A DNA stretch of 61,638 nt, taken from the NCBI GenBank assembly GCA_030524715.1, contig JAUNGB010000021.1, forward strand, positions 1 to 61,638. The letters are read 5' to 3'. The notes beneath the pieces are model-generated. The model searched no databases, had not been told where the DNA came from, and saw only the letters and a program-made list of their open reading frames with translations. The stretch is from Eubacteriales bacterium. Its GTDB lineage: Bacteria > Bacillota > Clostridia > Lachnospirales > Lachnospiraceae. Shown one piece after another: positions 8,989 to 17,968 of this stretch. Both the position numbers and the translations under genes were made by a program. Numbering within the stretch: position 1 is the first letter of the stretch; every line of letters begins with the position of its first letter.

Positions 8989-10401
8989 ATGACAGACGAA
9001 TTTGACAATGAAGATTTTTTTGAGGAAGATTTCGAAGACATGGATGAGGATGAGAATTATGAGAAATTCTGCTTTCTCTGCCACCGCCCTGAAAGCCAGA
9101 CGGGCAGAATGATCGAACTTCCCAACAATATACATATCTGTTCAGATTGTATGCAGAAGAGCTTTGACACCATGAACCAGCATATGACGGATGGCAAGAT
9201 CAATTATGCCGATCTGTTTAATATGCCCAATATAAGCATGATCGATCTGAGCAGCCTTCAGAATCCGGCTCCGAAGCCTAAGAAGGCAAAGAAAAAGAAA
9301 AGCGAGAGCCAGCCGGAGATCGATCTGCGGAATATTCCCGCCCCTCATAAGATCAAGGCTACTTTAGACGAATATGTTATCGGTCAGGAGCATGCCAAGA
9401 AGGTGATGTCCGTTGCTGTTTATAACCACTATAAACGAGTGGCGACCGATACAATGGATGAGATCGATATTGAGAAATCCAACATGCTCATGATCGGACC
9501 CACCGGATGCGGCAAGACATACCTTGTGAAAACCCTTGCGAAGCTTCTGGACGTTCCTCTTGCTATCGCGGACGCAACCTCCCTGACGGAGGCCGGTTAC
9601 ATTGGAGACGATATCGAGAGCGTGGTATCCAAGCTTCTTGCCGCGGCGGACAATGACGTGGAGAAGGCTGAGCACGGCATTATTTTTATTGATGAAATAG
9701 ACAAGATCGCCAAGAAGAAAAATACCAACCAGCGCGACGTCAGCGGAGAGGCCGTACAGCAGGGGATGCTTAAGCTTCTGGAGGGCAGCGATGTGGAGGT
9801 TCCTGTGGGCGCCAACAGCAAGAACGCCATGGTTCCCCTGACTACCGTTAATACCAGGAACATTCTGTTTATCTGCGGCGGAGCGTTCCCGGATCTTGAG
9901 AATATAATTAAAGAGAGGCTGAATAAACAGGCGTCTATCGGTTTTTATGCGGACCTGAAGGATAAGTATGACAATGACCCGCATCTTCTGGAAAAGGTAA
10001 CGGTAGAGGATATCCGCAATTTCGGAATGATCCCGGAGTTTATCGGACGTCTTCCGATTATCTTTACTCTGGACGGCCTGAGCGAGGATATGCTGGTAAA
10101 AATATTAAAAGAACCCAAGAACGCTATTCTCAAGCAGTATCAGAAGCTGCTGGCGCTGGATGAGGTGAAGCTTGAGTTTGAAGAGGGAGCCCTTCATGCC
10201 ATCGCTTCCAAGGCTATGGAGAAGAAGACCGGCGCCCGTGCCCTCCGCGCGATCCTGGAAGAATATATGCTGGATATCATGTATGAAATCCCCAAGGACG
10301 ACAGCATCGGGCAGGTGATCATCACAAGAGAATATATTGAAGGGACCGGAGGCCCGAAGATTTTGCTCCGGGGACAGGAAATGCCTCTTCTGGAGGGATA
10401 A
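8989..10401 (+). CDS. clpX: ClpX-type AAA+ unfoldase with acidic N-terminal extension
   Basis: An ATP-driven unfoldase that normally delivers substrates to ClpP. The 470-residue protein opens with a strongly acidic stretch of 27 residues, then a four-cysteine zinc site (C28, C31, C51, C54). Walker A is GPTGCGKT near residue 170 and Walker B IIFIDEIDK near 231. The pore loop reads GYIG near 203. An IGF tripeptide near 317 corresponds to the ClpP-docking loop, so ClpP partnership is likely. No tig, clpP or lon gene is adjacent, so this may be a second, stand-alone ClpX. It is followed at 26 bp by a zinc-ribbon gene. Confidence 0.93.
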   Translation: MTDEFDNEDFFEEDFEDMDEDENYEKFCFLCHRPESQTGRMIELPNNIHICSDCMQKSFDTMNQHMTDGKINYADLFNMPNISMIDLSSLQNPAPKPKKAKKKKSESQPEIDLRNIPAPHKIKATLDEYVIGQEHAKKVMSVAVYNHYKRVATDTMDEIDIEKSNMLMIGPTGCGKTYLVKTLAKLLDVPLAIADATSLTEAGYIGDDIESVVSKLLAAADNDVEKAEHGIIFIDEIDKIAKKKNTNQRDVSGEAVQQGMLKLLEGSDVEVPVGANSKNAMVPLTTVNTRNILFICGGAFPDLENIIKERLNKQASIGFYADLKDKYDNDPHLLEKVTVEDIRNFGMIPEFIGRLPIIFTLDGLSEDMLVKILKEPKNAILKQYQKLLALDEVKLEFEEGALHAIASKAMEKKTGARALRAILEEYMLDIMYEIPKDDSIGQVIITREYIEGTGGPKILLRGQEMPLLEG

Positions 10402-10427
10402 AGCTTAAAAAGAATGGAGGTAAGACT

Positions 10428-10988
10428 ATGGGTACAGAGTTTTTTGACGAATTAGGAGAAACCATTACAAAGACGGCCAAAGGGCTTGGCGAGCGTGCGG
10501 AATTGCTGTATGAAACACAGAAGCTGCGCGGCAGGATTTCCGGCGAGGAACGTATGGTCCATAAGACAATGGAGGAACTGGGAAATATTTTATATAAACG
10601 CTACTTAAAGGGAGAAGCCCTGGATGATGAGCAGCGGAGCTTGTGCGAACAGATTGCCATGCATAAAGAGAGGATCCTGAAGTACAAGGACAGCCTTGCA
10701 GATATGAAGGGCAAAAAGATCTGCCCTTCCTGCCAGAGGGCGTTAGACAGAGACGCGGCGTTCTGCTCCTATTGCGGCGCGTCGTGTGCCCGTCCGGAAG
10801 AGGCGGATGATACGGTGGCGGAAGCGCCGGAGGAGGCTTTTGAAGAAGCCGTACCGCAGGAAGCAGAAGAAGGAACAGCGGCGGAGGACGATACCCCGGT
10901 GGGGGAGTTCAAAACGGAAGCTCCGCAGGCAGACGCCGCAGAAGAAGCTTCCGAAGCACAGGCTACTACAGAGGAAATTCCAGAATAA
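10428..10988 (+). CDS. Coiled-coil zinc-ribbon protein, function unknown
   Basis: The 186-residue protein starts with a helical region of ~90 residues rich in Lys/Glu, probably a coiled coil. A CPSC ... CSYC zinc ribbon follows near residues 98-115. The last ~65 residues are Glu/Ala-rich and probably disordered. The start ATG follows AATGGAGG. No signal peptide or membrane segment is seen, so it is cytoplasmic. It is in line with clpX and may be cotranscribed; the function is not recognisable. Confidence 0.85.
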   Translation: MGTEFFDELGETITKTAKGLGERAELLYETQKLRGRISGEERMVHKTMEELGNILYKRYLKGEALDDEQRSLCEQIAMHKERILKYKDSLADMKGKKICPSCQRALDRDAAFCSYCGASCARPEEADDTVAEAPEEAFEEAVPQEAEEGTAAEDDTPVGEFKTEAPQADAAEEASEAQATTEEIPE

Positions 10989-11061
10989 GAAAAAGCTATC
11001 CAAGGGAAAGGGTTATCCAAAGGAAAGAGAAGAAAGAGTAAAGAAAAGAAAGAGCAAAGAA

Positions 11062-12390
11062 ATGGGAGAAATGAAAAAGATAAAAAACATAGTGGCTGTC
11101 CTGATGCTGGCAGCCTTTGTTTTTATGGGAACAGGGACGGTACAGGCAGCCTCCGGGAGCAGCAGCCCGTCCGTTTCAGTAAAGGCGGCGGCTTCTGTTA
11201 AAAAATATTCTCTGCCGGATAAAAGCGGCAGGGATTTCCTGCTGAAGGGAAACGCCTGGTATCTGACCGACAGTGAAGGACAGGCGCTTACCGGATTACA
11301 GTATCTTCCCGCGGGAAAGGCGGGAAAAACAAGCTTTTCCGCAGGCTATTATTATTTCAGCAAGGAAGGGAAGCTCTGTACGAAAGCTGACTTCCATAAG
11401 CTGGATACCAAGGTCAACGGCAAACGCTTCCGGGGGACTTATTATTTCGGAGGTTCCAACGGAAGCCTCTATACGAAACGGGGCTGGATCACCATCGGGA
11501 AACAGAAATATTATCTTTCCAGCAGTGGAAGGCGTTACCAGGACTGCTGGAAATCAGGATACTATTTACTGTCCAACGGAAGGATCGCCAAAAACCAACA
11601 GGTACCGGACGGTTCTTATGTGGACTGCGACGGACGTAAATGCGCAAAAGAAGAAATGGCCTTAAGCTCCCTGAAGAAAAGTCTGGAGAGCATGACCAAA
11701 AAGTACCCGGGAACATGGTCCGTATATGTAAAGAACCTGAAAACAGGAGATATCATAAACCTTAACGAGAAAACCATGTATCCCGCAAGTACCATTAAAG
11801 CGTTTGTAATGGCGTCTATCTATGACCAGATCAACAGCGGGAAGCTGTCCTACAGCTCTGCGATCAAAAATCTGCTGAAGCAGATGATCACAGTCAGCGA
11901 TAATGAGTCCTGCAACCAATTGGTCCGTTACCACAGCAAAAGCAGAAGCTTTATATCCGGCGCCGGGGAAGTAAATAAATATCTTAAGAAAAACGGTTAT
12001 ACAGGTACAGAAATTCATCATACCCTGAGTCCGTCTTCTTCGGCATATACCAGCGACGGGAAGTCAAATATGGGGTCGGCAAAGGACTGCGGCGTGCTTC
12101 TGGAAAAAATTTATAAAGGAACTTGCGTGTCGAAAAAGTACTCCAAAGAAATGCTGAACCTTCTTCTGGGGCAGACAAGACGCTGGAAGATCCCTGCGGG
12201 ACTCCCTTCAGGCGTCAAGGTTGCCAATAAAACGGGAGAAACCTCGGCGGTCCAGCATGATATGGCCATCGTATATGGCAAAAAGACGGACTACATCATC
12301 TGCGTCTTTTCCAGCGGCGCCGGAGAAAGCAGCGGGATCAGCGGAATACGCAGCATATCCCGGAAGGTATATGAATATCTGAACCCATGA
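11062..12390 (+). CDS. Secreted serine hydrolase, class A beta-lactamase fold, with cell-wall-binding-like N-terminus
   Basis: The ~442-residue protein has a signal peptide (VAVLMLAAFVFMGTGTVQA). Aromatic-Gly repeats like choline/cell-wall-binding modules cover roughly residues 50-210 (YYFSKEGKL, YYFGGSNGSLY, YYLSSSGRRY). The C-terminal domain has the three active-site marks of class A beta-lactamase-like enzymes: Ser243 in STIK, S279-D-N, and KTG at 390. A wall-localised D-peptidase or hydrolase role is as likely as antibiotic hydrolysis. The start is uncertain between ATG 11062 and ATG 11071; GGGAG is too close to the second. Confidence 0.85.
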   Translation: MGEMKKIKNIVAVLMLAAFVFMGTGTVQAASGSSSPSVSVKAAASVKKYSLPDKSGRDFLLKGNAWYLTDSEGQALTGLQYLPAGKAGKTSFSAGYYYFSKEGKLCTKADFHKLDTKVNGKRFRGTYYFGGSNGSLYTKRGWITIGKQKYYLSSSGRRYQDCWKSGYYLLSNGRIAKNQQVPDGSYVDCDGRKCAKEEMALSSLKKSLESMTKKYPGTWSVYVKNLKTGDIINLNEKTMYPASTIKAFVMASIYDQINSGKLSYSSAIKNLLKQMITVSDNESCNQLVRYHSKSRSFISGAGEVNKYLKKNGYTGTEIHHTLSPSSSAYTSDGKSNMGSAKDCGVLLEKIYKGTCVSKKYSKEMLNLLLGQTRRWKIPAGLPSGVKVANKTGETSAVQHDMAIVYGKKTDYIICVFSSGAGESSGISGIRSISRKVYEYLNP

Positions 12391-12444
12391 CAAGCCGCGG
12401 GGCGGCCTGCGTTTATGATTGAGGGGCAAATGGAAATGCGAATG
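12391..12444. repeat. Diverged copy of the CAAGCCGCG intergenic repeat
   Basis: The segment begins CAAGCCGCG and contains CCTGCGTTTATGA, matching the element at 14914-14967 with many substitutions. It starts directly after the hydrolase stop codon. The rest of the gap to 12674 holds an 8-bp hairpin (CTTATCGA 12468-12475 with TCGATAAG 12498-12505) and the next promoter, but no gene. Confidence 0.55.
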
Positions 12445-12594
12445 TCTATATTACTGCATGATAAATACTTATCGACAGAACAGAAGATATGACGTTTTCG
12501 ATAAGAAACAGTGACGGGCAGGGATGAAAAGAAACGAAAATGCAAAATAAAATTAATTTTTTATAAAGAATTTTAATAAAACGCAGTGTATGGG

Positions 12595-12623
12595 TTGCGT
12601 TCTACTGAAAAATGGGGTAGAAT
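12595..12623 (+). promoter_or_regulatory. Promoter of the LRR surface-protein gene
   Basis: TTGCGT (12595-12600) and TAGAAT (12618-12623) are separated by 17 bp, about 50 bp upstream of the start codon. Confidence 0.6.
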
Positions 12624-12674
12624 GGAAGCGTAGGGATATTTTGAAATAAGCTTAAACAAAACAGGAGTGAAAAA

Positions 12675-14180
12675 ATGAAAAACAAAAAATTATTTCGTGC
12701 ATGTATGGCCGGAATGCTCAGCGCAGCATTATTGATGACGAGCGTTCCTGCTATGGCCGCAGAGTTCGGAGATGATGCCGCAGGAGAGGGCATTACAGTT
12801 CCTGTAGAAACACAGGAGGACGAGCTGTTTACCACAGAAGAAGCGGATACAGAAATTGCCGCAAAGGGTGCTTCGGAAGTAGCGATCAATTCCACCAACT
12901 TCCCGGATTCGAATTTCCGCAGCTACGTTTTAGACAATTTGGATACTAATAAGAGTAAGGGCTTATCTTCCACAGAAATCAAAGCCGTTACAGAAATCGA
13001 CGTATCCGGCAAGGGTATTAAGAACCTGAAGGGTATCGAGAGATTTACATCCTTAAAAGAATTGTATGCTTCCAATAACAAGCTGACAAGCATCGACCTG
13101 ACCAAGAATACCAAGCTTACCTATGTCAATGTCAGCAAGAACAGCTTAAAGACTCTGGATCTGAGCAAATGCACGGGCGGGCTGACATATGTCATCTGCT
13201 CCAATAACTCATTGACGAAACTGACACTTCCATCTGTGTCCTACTTAAAGAAGCTGAATTATATCGATGTAAGCCATAATAAGTTTACATCTCAGGGAAA
13301 TGCAGGACTTACAACTATTTCGAAGTCCAAGCTTGCAGATTTAGACCAGATCGACGCAAGCTACAATTCCATGACTTCCTTCAACTGCTCCGGCTTTGAG
13401 GGAATCCTGGATCTGAGCAATAATAAAATCACAACCTTATCCGGCGGTTCAGAAGGATATCAGGCGGCAGCTATTTATCTGGAAGGCAGCGGCAATACCT
13501 TAAGCAAAACCTCCAAGGTGGATTTTGCGACACTTGGCAACAAGGTACCACAGCGTTTCAGCTGCAATTCCAGTGTGAAGAGCAAGATCGTCATGGTAAC
13601 TCCAAGGCTGACCGCAAAAGCAGATTCCAACTACACCAAGATCACAGTGGCTGTTGGTTCCACCTCCGATAACGCAAGCTACAAGCTTGAGAGAAAAGTC
13701 GGAAGCGGCGCATATACAACTGTAAAAACATGGGGCGAAGGCGAGCTTGACGATCCGGAATTCGGAGACGACGGATATGTGGATACAGATGTGGCTGCCG
13801 GCAAGTCTTATACATACAAACTGACTGCAACGGTAAGCGTCCAGAACAGAAACCAGACTCCGACCTCCTGGTCTTCTACCAAGAGCGTAACTGTTAAGAC
13901 CATACCCGGAACTCCGTCCATAACTGTGAAGTCTTCTGCAAAGAAGACAGCAAGTATTAGCTGGAAAGCTGTCAGCGGCGCAAGCGGATACGTAGTATGC
14001 ATAGGAACCAGCAAGAGTAAGGTAACCACAAAGATCGGCACGACTACCAAGGTGTCCGTGACCAAGAAGGGCCTGACCAGCGGCAAGACCTATTATTTCC
14101 GGGTTCGCGCTTACAGAACCGTCAACGGTAAAAAGGTTTACGGAAGCAGCAGCTCCATTAAGAGCGTAAAGGTGAAATAA
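12675..14180 (+). CDS. Secreted leucine-rich-repeat protein with fibronectin-III-like domain
   Basis: The 501-residue protein has a signal peptide (MLSAALLMTSVPAMAA). Short LRRs follow between residues ~75 and 270 (LKELYASNNKLTSIDL, LTYVNVSKNSLKTLDL). The C-terminal ~200 residues are beta-rich with a fibronectin-III pattern near residue 410 (PGTPSITVKSS ... SGYVVCIGTSKSKV ... GKTYYFRVRAYRTVNGKKVYG). No LPXTG or membrane anchor is visible, so it is secreted or bound non-covalently. The start follows ACAGGAGTG. Adhesion is a reasonable inference but unproven. Confidence 0.88.
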   Translation: MKNKKLFRACMAGMLSAALLMTSVPAMAAEFGDDAAGEGITVPVETQEDELFTTEEADTEIAAKGASEVAINSTNFPDSNFRSYVLDNLDTNKSKGLSSTEIKAVTEIDVSGKGIKNLKGIERFTSLKELYASNNKLTSIDLTKNTKLTYVNVSKNSLKTLDLSKCTGGLTYVICSNNSLTKLTLPSVSYLKKLNYIDVSHNKFTSQGNAGLTTISKSKLADLDQIDASYNSMTSFNCSGFEGILDLSNNKITTLSGGSEGYQAAAIYLEGSGNTLSKTSKVDFATLGNKVPQRFSCNSSVKSKIVMVTPRLTAKADSNYTKITVAVGSTSDNASYKLERKVGSGAYTTVKTWGEGELDDPEFGDDGYVDTDVAAGKSYTYKLTATVSVQNRNQTPTSWSSTKSVTVKTIPGTPSITVKSSAKKTASISWKAVSGASGYVVCIGTSKSKVTTKIGTTTKVSVTKKGLTSGKTYYFRVRAYRTVNGKKVYGSSSSIKSVKVK

Positions 14181-14260
14181 AACTCCCATAAAATCAATCA
14201 TGGGAATACAAGGCTATAGCGTGAAAATAAGATTATAATGTGAAAACAAGATTATAACGA

Positions 14261-14305
14261 AAAGGCATTGTCTTTCGCAGAATAAAATGCGGGCAATGCC
14301 TTTTT
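14261..14305 (+). terminator. Rho-independent terminator after the LRR gene
   Basis: AAAGGCATTG (14261-14270) pairs with CAATGCCTTT (14294-14303). An inner CGCA/TGCG stem lies within, and a T-run follows. Confidence 0.85.
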
Positions 14306-14634
14306 ACACCCAGACAGTGGACGAGCTGCAGTTCATCCGCAGTTCATCACTGCTATCCTGTTCCTGGTTCCTGTAACAGCCTTCCATTCAGGATTCCGGA
14401 ATTTTTACCATTTGCTTCCCGGGCGGGCTGGACGGCGTGAGTTTTGGGAAATTTCCTGCCATAAAGGATGATTTGCGGGGAATCGTTCAAGCACTTGAAA
14501 TTTCACGCCAATTCTGTGAGGAAGAGCAGAAACATTATCCGTACGGCAGACCCTTTCTGATTCTTGCGCGGATCATTGTATTGCTATGCAAAATACAAAG
14601 AAAGGCAGATAGAAGCGTAACCTGTCCGCTATTG

Positions 14635-14661
14635 GTTAACACCACAGGTGTGAACAGTAAC
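14635..14661. repeat. Shortened copy of the GTTACTGTT palindrome
   Basis: It reads GTTAACACCACAGG followed by TGTGAACAGTAAC. Its reverse complement matches the ends and centre of the 33-nt copies at 86 and 60625. Confidence 0.5.
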
Positions 14662-14699
14662 TTCCATACGGGATTTTTTCGATTTCTTTCTGATAGTTA

Positions 14700-14727
14700 T
14701 TGCATTGAATTATTTTAATGATATAAT
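14700..14727 (+). promoter_or_regulatory. Putative promoter with a long leader before the 15078 gene
   Basis: TTGCAT (14700-14705) and TATAAT (14722-14727) are 16 bp apart. The nearest downstream gene starts 350 bp later, so the transcript would carry the repeat modules in its 5' leader. Confidence 0.55.
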
Positions 14728-14913
14728 GTAATTGTAACTGAATTGTCAAAAGCCACAATTTGCAAGTTGATTGTAATTTCGCACAATGAGGTACAGAAAA
14801 ATAAGCAAGTCATAAATCGAATGCAGATAAGCATTCCCTGCTTCAAGCGGGCAGAACTCTAGGGGCGGATATGGGGGATGTTTATGTCTGTGGAAGTTTA
14901 TAGTTCCCACTTG

Positions 14914-14967
14914 CAAGCCGCGTAGCGACCTGCGTTCATGAGCATGTAGCGAAGCGGAATGCGGATG
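14914..14967 (+). repeat. CAAGCCGCG intergenic repeat, forward copy
   Basis: The 45-nt core at 14918-14962 is matched in reverse complement by 49413-49457 with one mismatch. A diverged forward copy is at 12391-12444. The core includes CCTGCGTTCATGAGCATG. Confidence 0.8.
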
Positions 14968-15077
14968 AACGCTTTGCTTTAAGCTTAATTAATGCTGAAA
15001 TTTGTGCAATATCGCAAATTAGATAGGTATTTTGGGCAATGGAATCATAATTATCAAATTTGAGGAAGGGATAGTGT

Positions 15078-16259
15078 ATGAAAAGAATAAAAAATATGCA
15101 ATTGAGGAAATGGCTTGTTTCAATAGGAATCTTAGTTATGGCTGTTTTTATCACAAAGGTAGATGTACGGGCTTCAAACTGGTATGATAGTATACTGAAT
15201 TCGACAAGTGGGACTTTTAAAGTAAAAAATATTTCCGGGGGAACTGTAACCGCTTATAGAAAAAACTATTCTTATTATAAAGCTATAGATATAAATGGAG
15301 ATGGCGTAAAAGAACTGTTTTTATCAACGACTAAATCATCATTTTATGCGTACGGTGATTCTATAATACTTTTGTCATATAAAAATAAAAAGGTTACGCC
15401 TTTACTATATATTAGTTCTTCTGGCGGAGGGGAAGTACTATATAAAAATAATGCTATTTGCCATTATCATAGAATTGCCGGTGCTGACTGGTATGATATT
15501 TATCAATTAAAGAATGGCACTTTAAAATCTGTAGCAAAACTTCGACGAATACATGATTATTTTGGTTCTGGTAAGAACTTGACTTATCAAGAGATTTTTT
15601 ATAAAAATGATGTAAAATGTTCGAAATCTACATATAACAGTTATGTAAAAAAATATTATACTGGAGGTAAGAAATTAACGTATTCTGTTATCAAATATAA
15701 AGAGCAGAATCCAAATTTATCGAAAACAGCTCAGCATAAGCTATATCAGAATACAATAAAAAATTATAACAAAAAAATGAAGAAAGGTGCAGCACAATGG
15801 GGAGAATCCGGGTATGCTACTTATTATGCATTTGCAGATATAGATAAGAATGGGACTGATGAATTGATTTTACGTTATGAGTATATTGGGCAAAACAACC
15901 ACAAAACTAATATTGACTCCGGATATGGAGAGAATACCTATATCTATACAATTAAAAATGGAAAAGTAAAAACAGTGTTATCAAGTGGCGAGTATTCTCC
16001 TGCGTTTGCGCATGAAAATTTTGTGAGAGTATACAAAAATAGTAATTTAATAAACCGAGGATTTTCACATGAACCTACGGATGATATATTTTACAAGTAT
16101 AGCAATGGCGTATTGTCTTCGAAAAGATCACTTTCTTTGACAAGAGGAAGTTTGTGGACAATTAATGGTAAGAAGTCTACCCGTCAGGCATGTATGAATA
16201 TTTTTAATAAAGCGACCAACAACGATACAGGATATTCAATGAAAAGATATAATGGATAG
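15078..16259 (+). CDS. Secreted protein of unknown function with VCBS/calcium-loop-like segments
   Basis: The 393-residue protein has a basic N-terminus and hydrophobic signal (WLVSIGILVMAVFITKVDV). It carries two acidic loop motifs of the DxNxDGxxEL kind (DINGDGVKELF near residue 72; DIDKNGTDELI near 255), typical of VCBS/FG-GAP-like beta repeats. It is rich in Lys, Tyr and Asn. The ribosome site is GAGGAAGGG. It is clearly AT-richer than the preceding genes. The next protein (16468) shares the same loop motif, suggesting a related pair separated by a MITE-like element. I do not recognise a function. Confidence 0.8.
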   Translation: MKRIKNMQLRKWLVSIGILVMAVFITKVDVRASNWYDSILNSTSGTFKVKNISGGTVTAYRKNYSYYKAIDINGDGVKELFLSTTKSSFYAYGDSIILLSYKNKKVTPLLYISSSGGGEVLYKNNAICHYHRIAGADWYDIYQLKNGTLKSVAKLRRIHDYFGSGKNLTYQEIFYKNDVKCSKSTYNSYVKKYYTGGKKLTYSVIKYKEQNPNLSKTAQHKLYQNTIKNYNKKMKKGAAQWGESGYATYYAFADIDKNGTDELILRYEYIGQNNHKTNIDSGYGENTYIYTIKNGKVKTVLSSGEYSPAFAHENFVRVYKNSNLINRGFSHEPTDDIFYKYSNGVLSSKRSLSLTRGSLWTINGKKSTRQACMNIFNKATNNDTGYSMKRYNG

Positions 16260-16268
16260 TTTTTTATT

Positions 16269-16448
16269 TCTGAACTTCCTTGAATTTTAACACTCAATTG
16301 TATAAATGTTCGATTTTTACGTTTTTTCTTGATTTACAACTGAATATTATGAGAATCAATTAACACTTAATTTTTTTAGCATTGATGGCAGAAAACATTG
16401 TGTTTATGGTTTTTTGTAATTGAGTGCTAAAAATGTAGGAAGTTCAGA
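16269..16448. mobile_element. Candidate 180-bp MITE with ~33-bp inverted ends
   Basis: The left end (16269-16301, beginning TCTGAACTTCCT) and the reverse complement of the right end (16416-16448) share a perfect 12-bp outer block and a nearly perfect inner block (CACTCAATT). The element is flanked on both sides by TTATT (16264-16268 and 16449-16453), which fits a 5-bp target duplication. The inside is AT-rich with no coding capacity. It fills the gap between two secreted-protein genes. No parent transposase is in the window. Confidence 0.6.
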
Positions 16449-16467
16449 TTATTAGGAAGGAGAAACT

Positions 16468-17496
16468 ATGAAAAGGATTTTAGCATTTATTCTTTCGCTA
16501 ATTCTTTTATTTCAGGTGATAATTCCTGTATCAGCAAAAACTACAGTTGTTTCTGACTCAGCACCAGATTATGATATCTGGATGTCAGATACTTTGATAC
16601 AGGGACTGAATGGAGCAGGAGGTCTGTATAAAACGTTCAGACAATCGCAGGAACCTGTATCTATAAAATTAAATAAGACATCCGTAACATTAAAGGTTGG
16701 AGAATCAGTTTCAATAAAAGCGACAGTTACTGGGAAAGCGAATAAGGTGACATGGAAGTCAACGAATACTTCCGTTGCTACTGTTAATTCAAAAGGGAAG
16801 ATAACTGCAAAGGCAAAGGGCACCACAACTATAAAGGCAACAGCAAATGGTGTGAAGACGACTTGCAAAATAATAGTAAAAAATGTTGATAAAAAGGAGA
16901 AGGCAAGAAAAGCCTATAAAACATTAATTAGTCAATACGAAAAGAAATACGGTATTGCAAAATTTGGTTATATTCGTGGGAATTATTACTGGACGGGGCT
17001 TTGCTTTTGTAAGCTTTTTGATTTTAACAATGATGGGATTGAAGAATTAGTTCTTGTTTATCAGTCTGAAAAATCCAATAAAGATAAAATACAATATCAT
17101 GTTGAATTCTGGACCCATGATGGTAAAAGGTTAAATAATATTATATCTACAATTTCATGGTCTGGAAATAATAGCCCATTGTTTGGATTTGTTTCATTCG
17201 TAAAGTATAAAGGGAAAACATACCTTCATATATCACCGGATCCTATGTTTAAGGATTATTATTATGGGAAAAAAAGTACTGGAAACCTTGGTTTAGTACA
17301 CAAGTTTGAATGGAAAGGAGATATGATAAAAGGTCAGTGGTATTATAATGGTAAAAGAATAACTGTCGCAAAGCACTCAGAGTTGTTTAATTCACTAAGT
17401 GCATCTTCTACTGGTTATGGGTTCAGTTCTTTGGAACATAAAAGTAAAATTGAAGAGCAAATTAGAAAAACAAAAAATGTTCTAAATCTTCCTTAA
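16468..17496 (+). CDS. Secreted BIG2-domain protein
   Basis: The 342-residue protein has a signal peptide (ILAFILSLILLFQVIIPVSA). A bacterial Ig-like group 2 domain spans residues ~65-140 (KLNKTSVTLKVGESVSIKA ... STNTSVATVNSKGKITAKAKG). The C-terminal ~190 residues include an acidic loop FDFNNDGIEELVLVY like the one in the upstream protein. The ribosome site GGAAGGAG lies 10 bp downstream of the MITE-like element's right flank. A surface or secreted binding role is inferred from the Ig-like domain only. Confidence 0.85.
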   Translation: MKRILAFILSLILLFQVIIPVSAKTTVVSDSAPDYDIWMSDTLIQGLNGAGGLYKTFRQSQEPVSIKLNKTSVTLKVGESVSIKATVTGKANKVTWKSTNTSVATVNSKGKITAKAKGTTTIKATANGVKTTCKIIVKNVDKKEKARKAYKTLISQYEKKYGIAKFGYIRGNYYWTGLCFCKLFDFNNDGIEELVLVYQSEKSNKDKIQYHVEFWTHDGKRLNNIISTISWSGNNSPLFGFVSFVKYKGKTYLHISPDPMFKDYYYGKKSTGNLGLVHKFEWKGDMIKGQWYYNGKRITVAKHSELFNSLSASSTGYGFSSLEHKSKIEEQIRKTKNVLNLP

Positions 17497-17854
17497 AAAA
17501 CTAAAGACTGTAAAATAGATACCAAAAAATATCTATATAGATTCGGAGTTTTTCGTGGACAGATTCAGGTAGTATTGAGTATAATGTATGATGTAGACAG
17601 AACGTGGATTTCTATGACTGTGTGATTAAAGGATGCTCTCTTTTATCTTTCTACGTCTGCTCTGGAAATATGGTGGCTGGCATGGCTTGACTGTGCCAGC
17701 CTTTTTGGAAATTATTTTTCGTGTCATCAAAATGAGAATTAAAAGAGTTATCCATAGTTTAGGGTTGGGTGTTTTTTGAAATTTCAGTGCTTTTAGAGAG
17801 AAATTTGGGTCTATCAGAATGAATATTCTTTGTTTGCCAGTTTAACCTTATTAA
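17497..17854. other. Non-coding gap between the BIG2 gene and the IS element
   Basis: No gene is seen. It holds a clear hairpin terminator at 17675-17706. The stretch after it is AT-rich and shows only the approach to the IS left end. Confidence 0.5.
17675..17706 (+). terminator. Rho-independent terminator
   Basis: GGCTGGCA (17675-17682) pairs with TGCCAGCC (17694-17701), followed by TTTTT. It lies 180 bp downstream of the BIG2 gene, so it may end that transcript or one entering from a decayed gene. Confidence 0.82.
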
Positions 17855-17968
17855 GCAAGAAGTCTCCCGCCTCTTAGGTAGGGGATGAATTGCGTCCCCG
17901 TGATGCTTGAAAAAATTAGTGAAAAGTATTATACTGAAATCAGTCGAATGGAATAGAAAGGCTGAAAT

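Larger units (their letters stand above)
14306..15077. other. Long intergenic region with repeat fragments and a distal promoter
   Basis: No convincing gene is present. A 93-codon frame at 14437-14718 lacks a ribosome site and recognisable motifs. The region contains a short copy of the GTTACTGTT palindrome (14635-14661), a promoter at 14700-14727, a GCAGATAAGCATTCCC module near 14822-14870 that recurs at 59220-59262, and the CAAGCCGCG repeat at 14914-14967. It therefore looks like a pile-up of intergenic repeat modules forming a ~350-nt leader for the next gene. Confidence 0.6.

Noticed and set aside
14437-14718. 93-codon frame in the long intergenic region
   Set aside because: No ribosome site or motif; it runs over a dispersed palindrome and a promoter.
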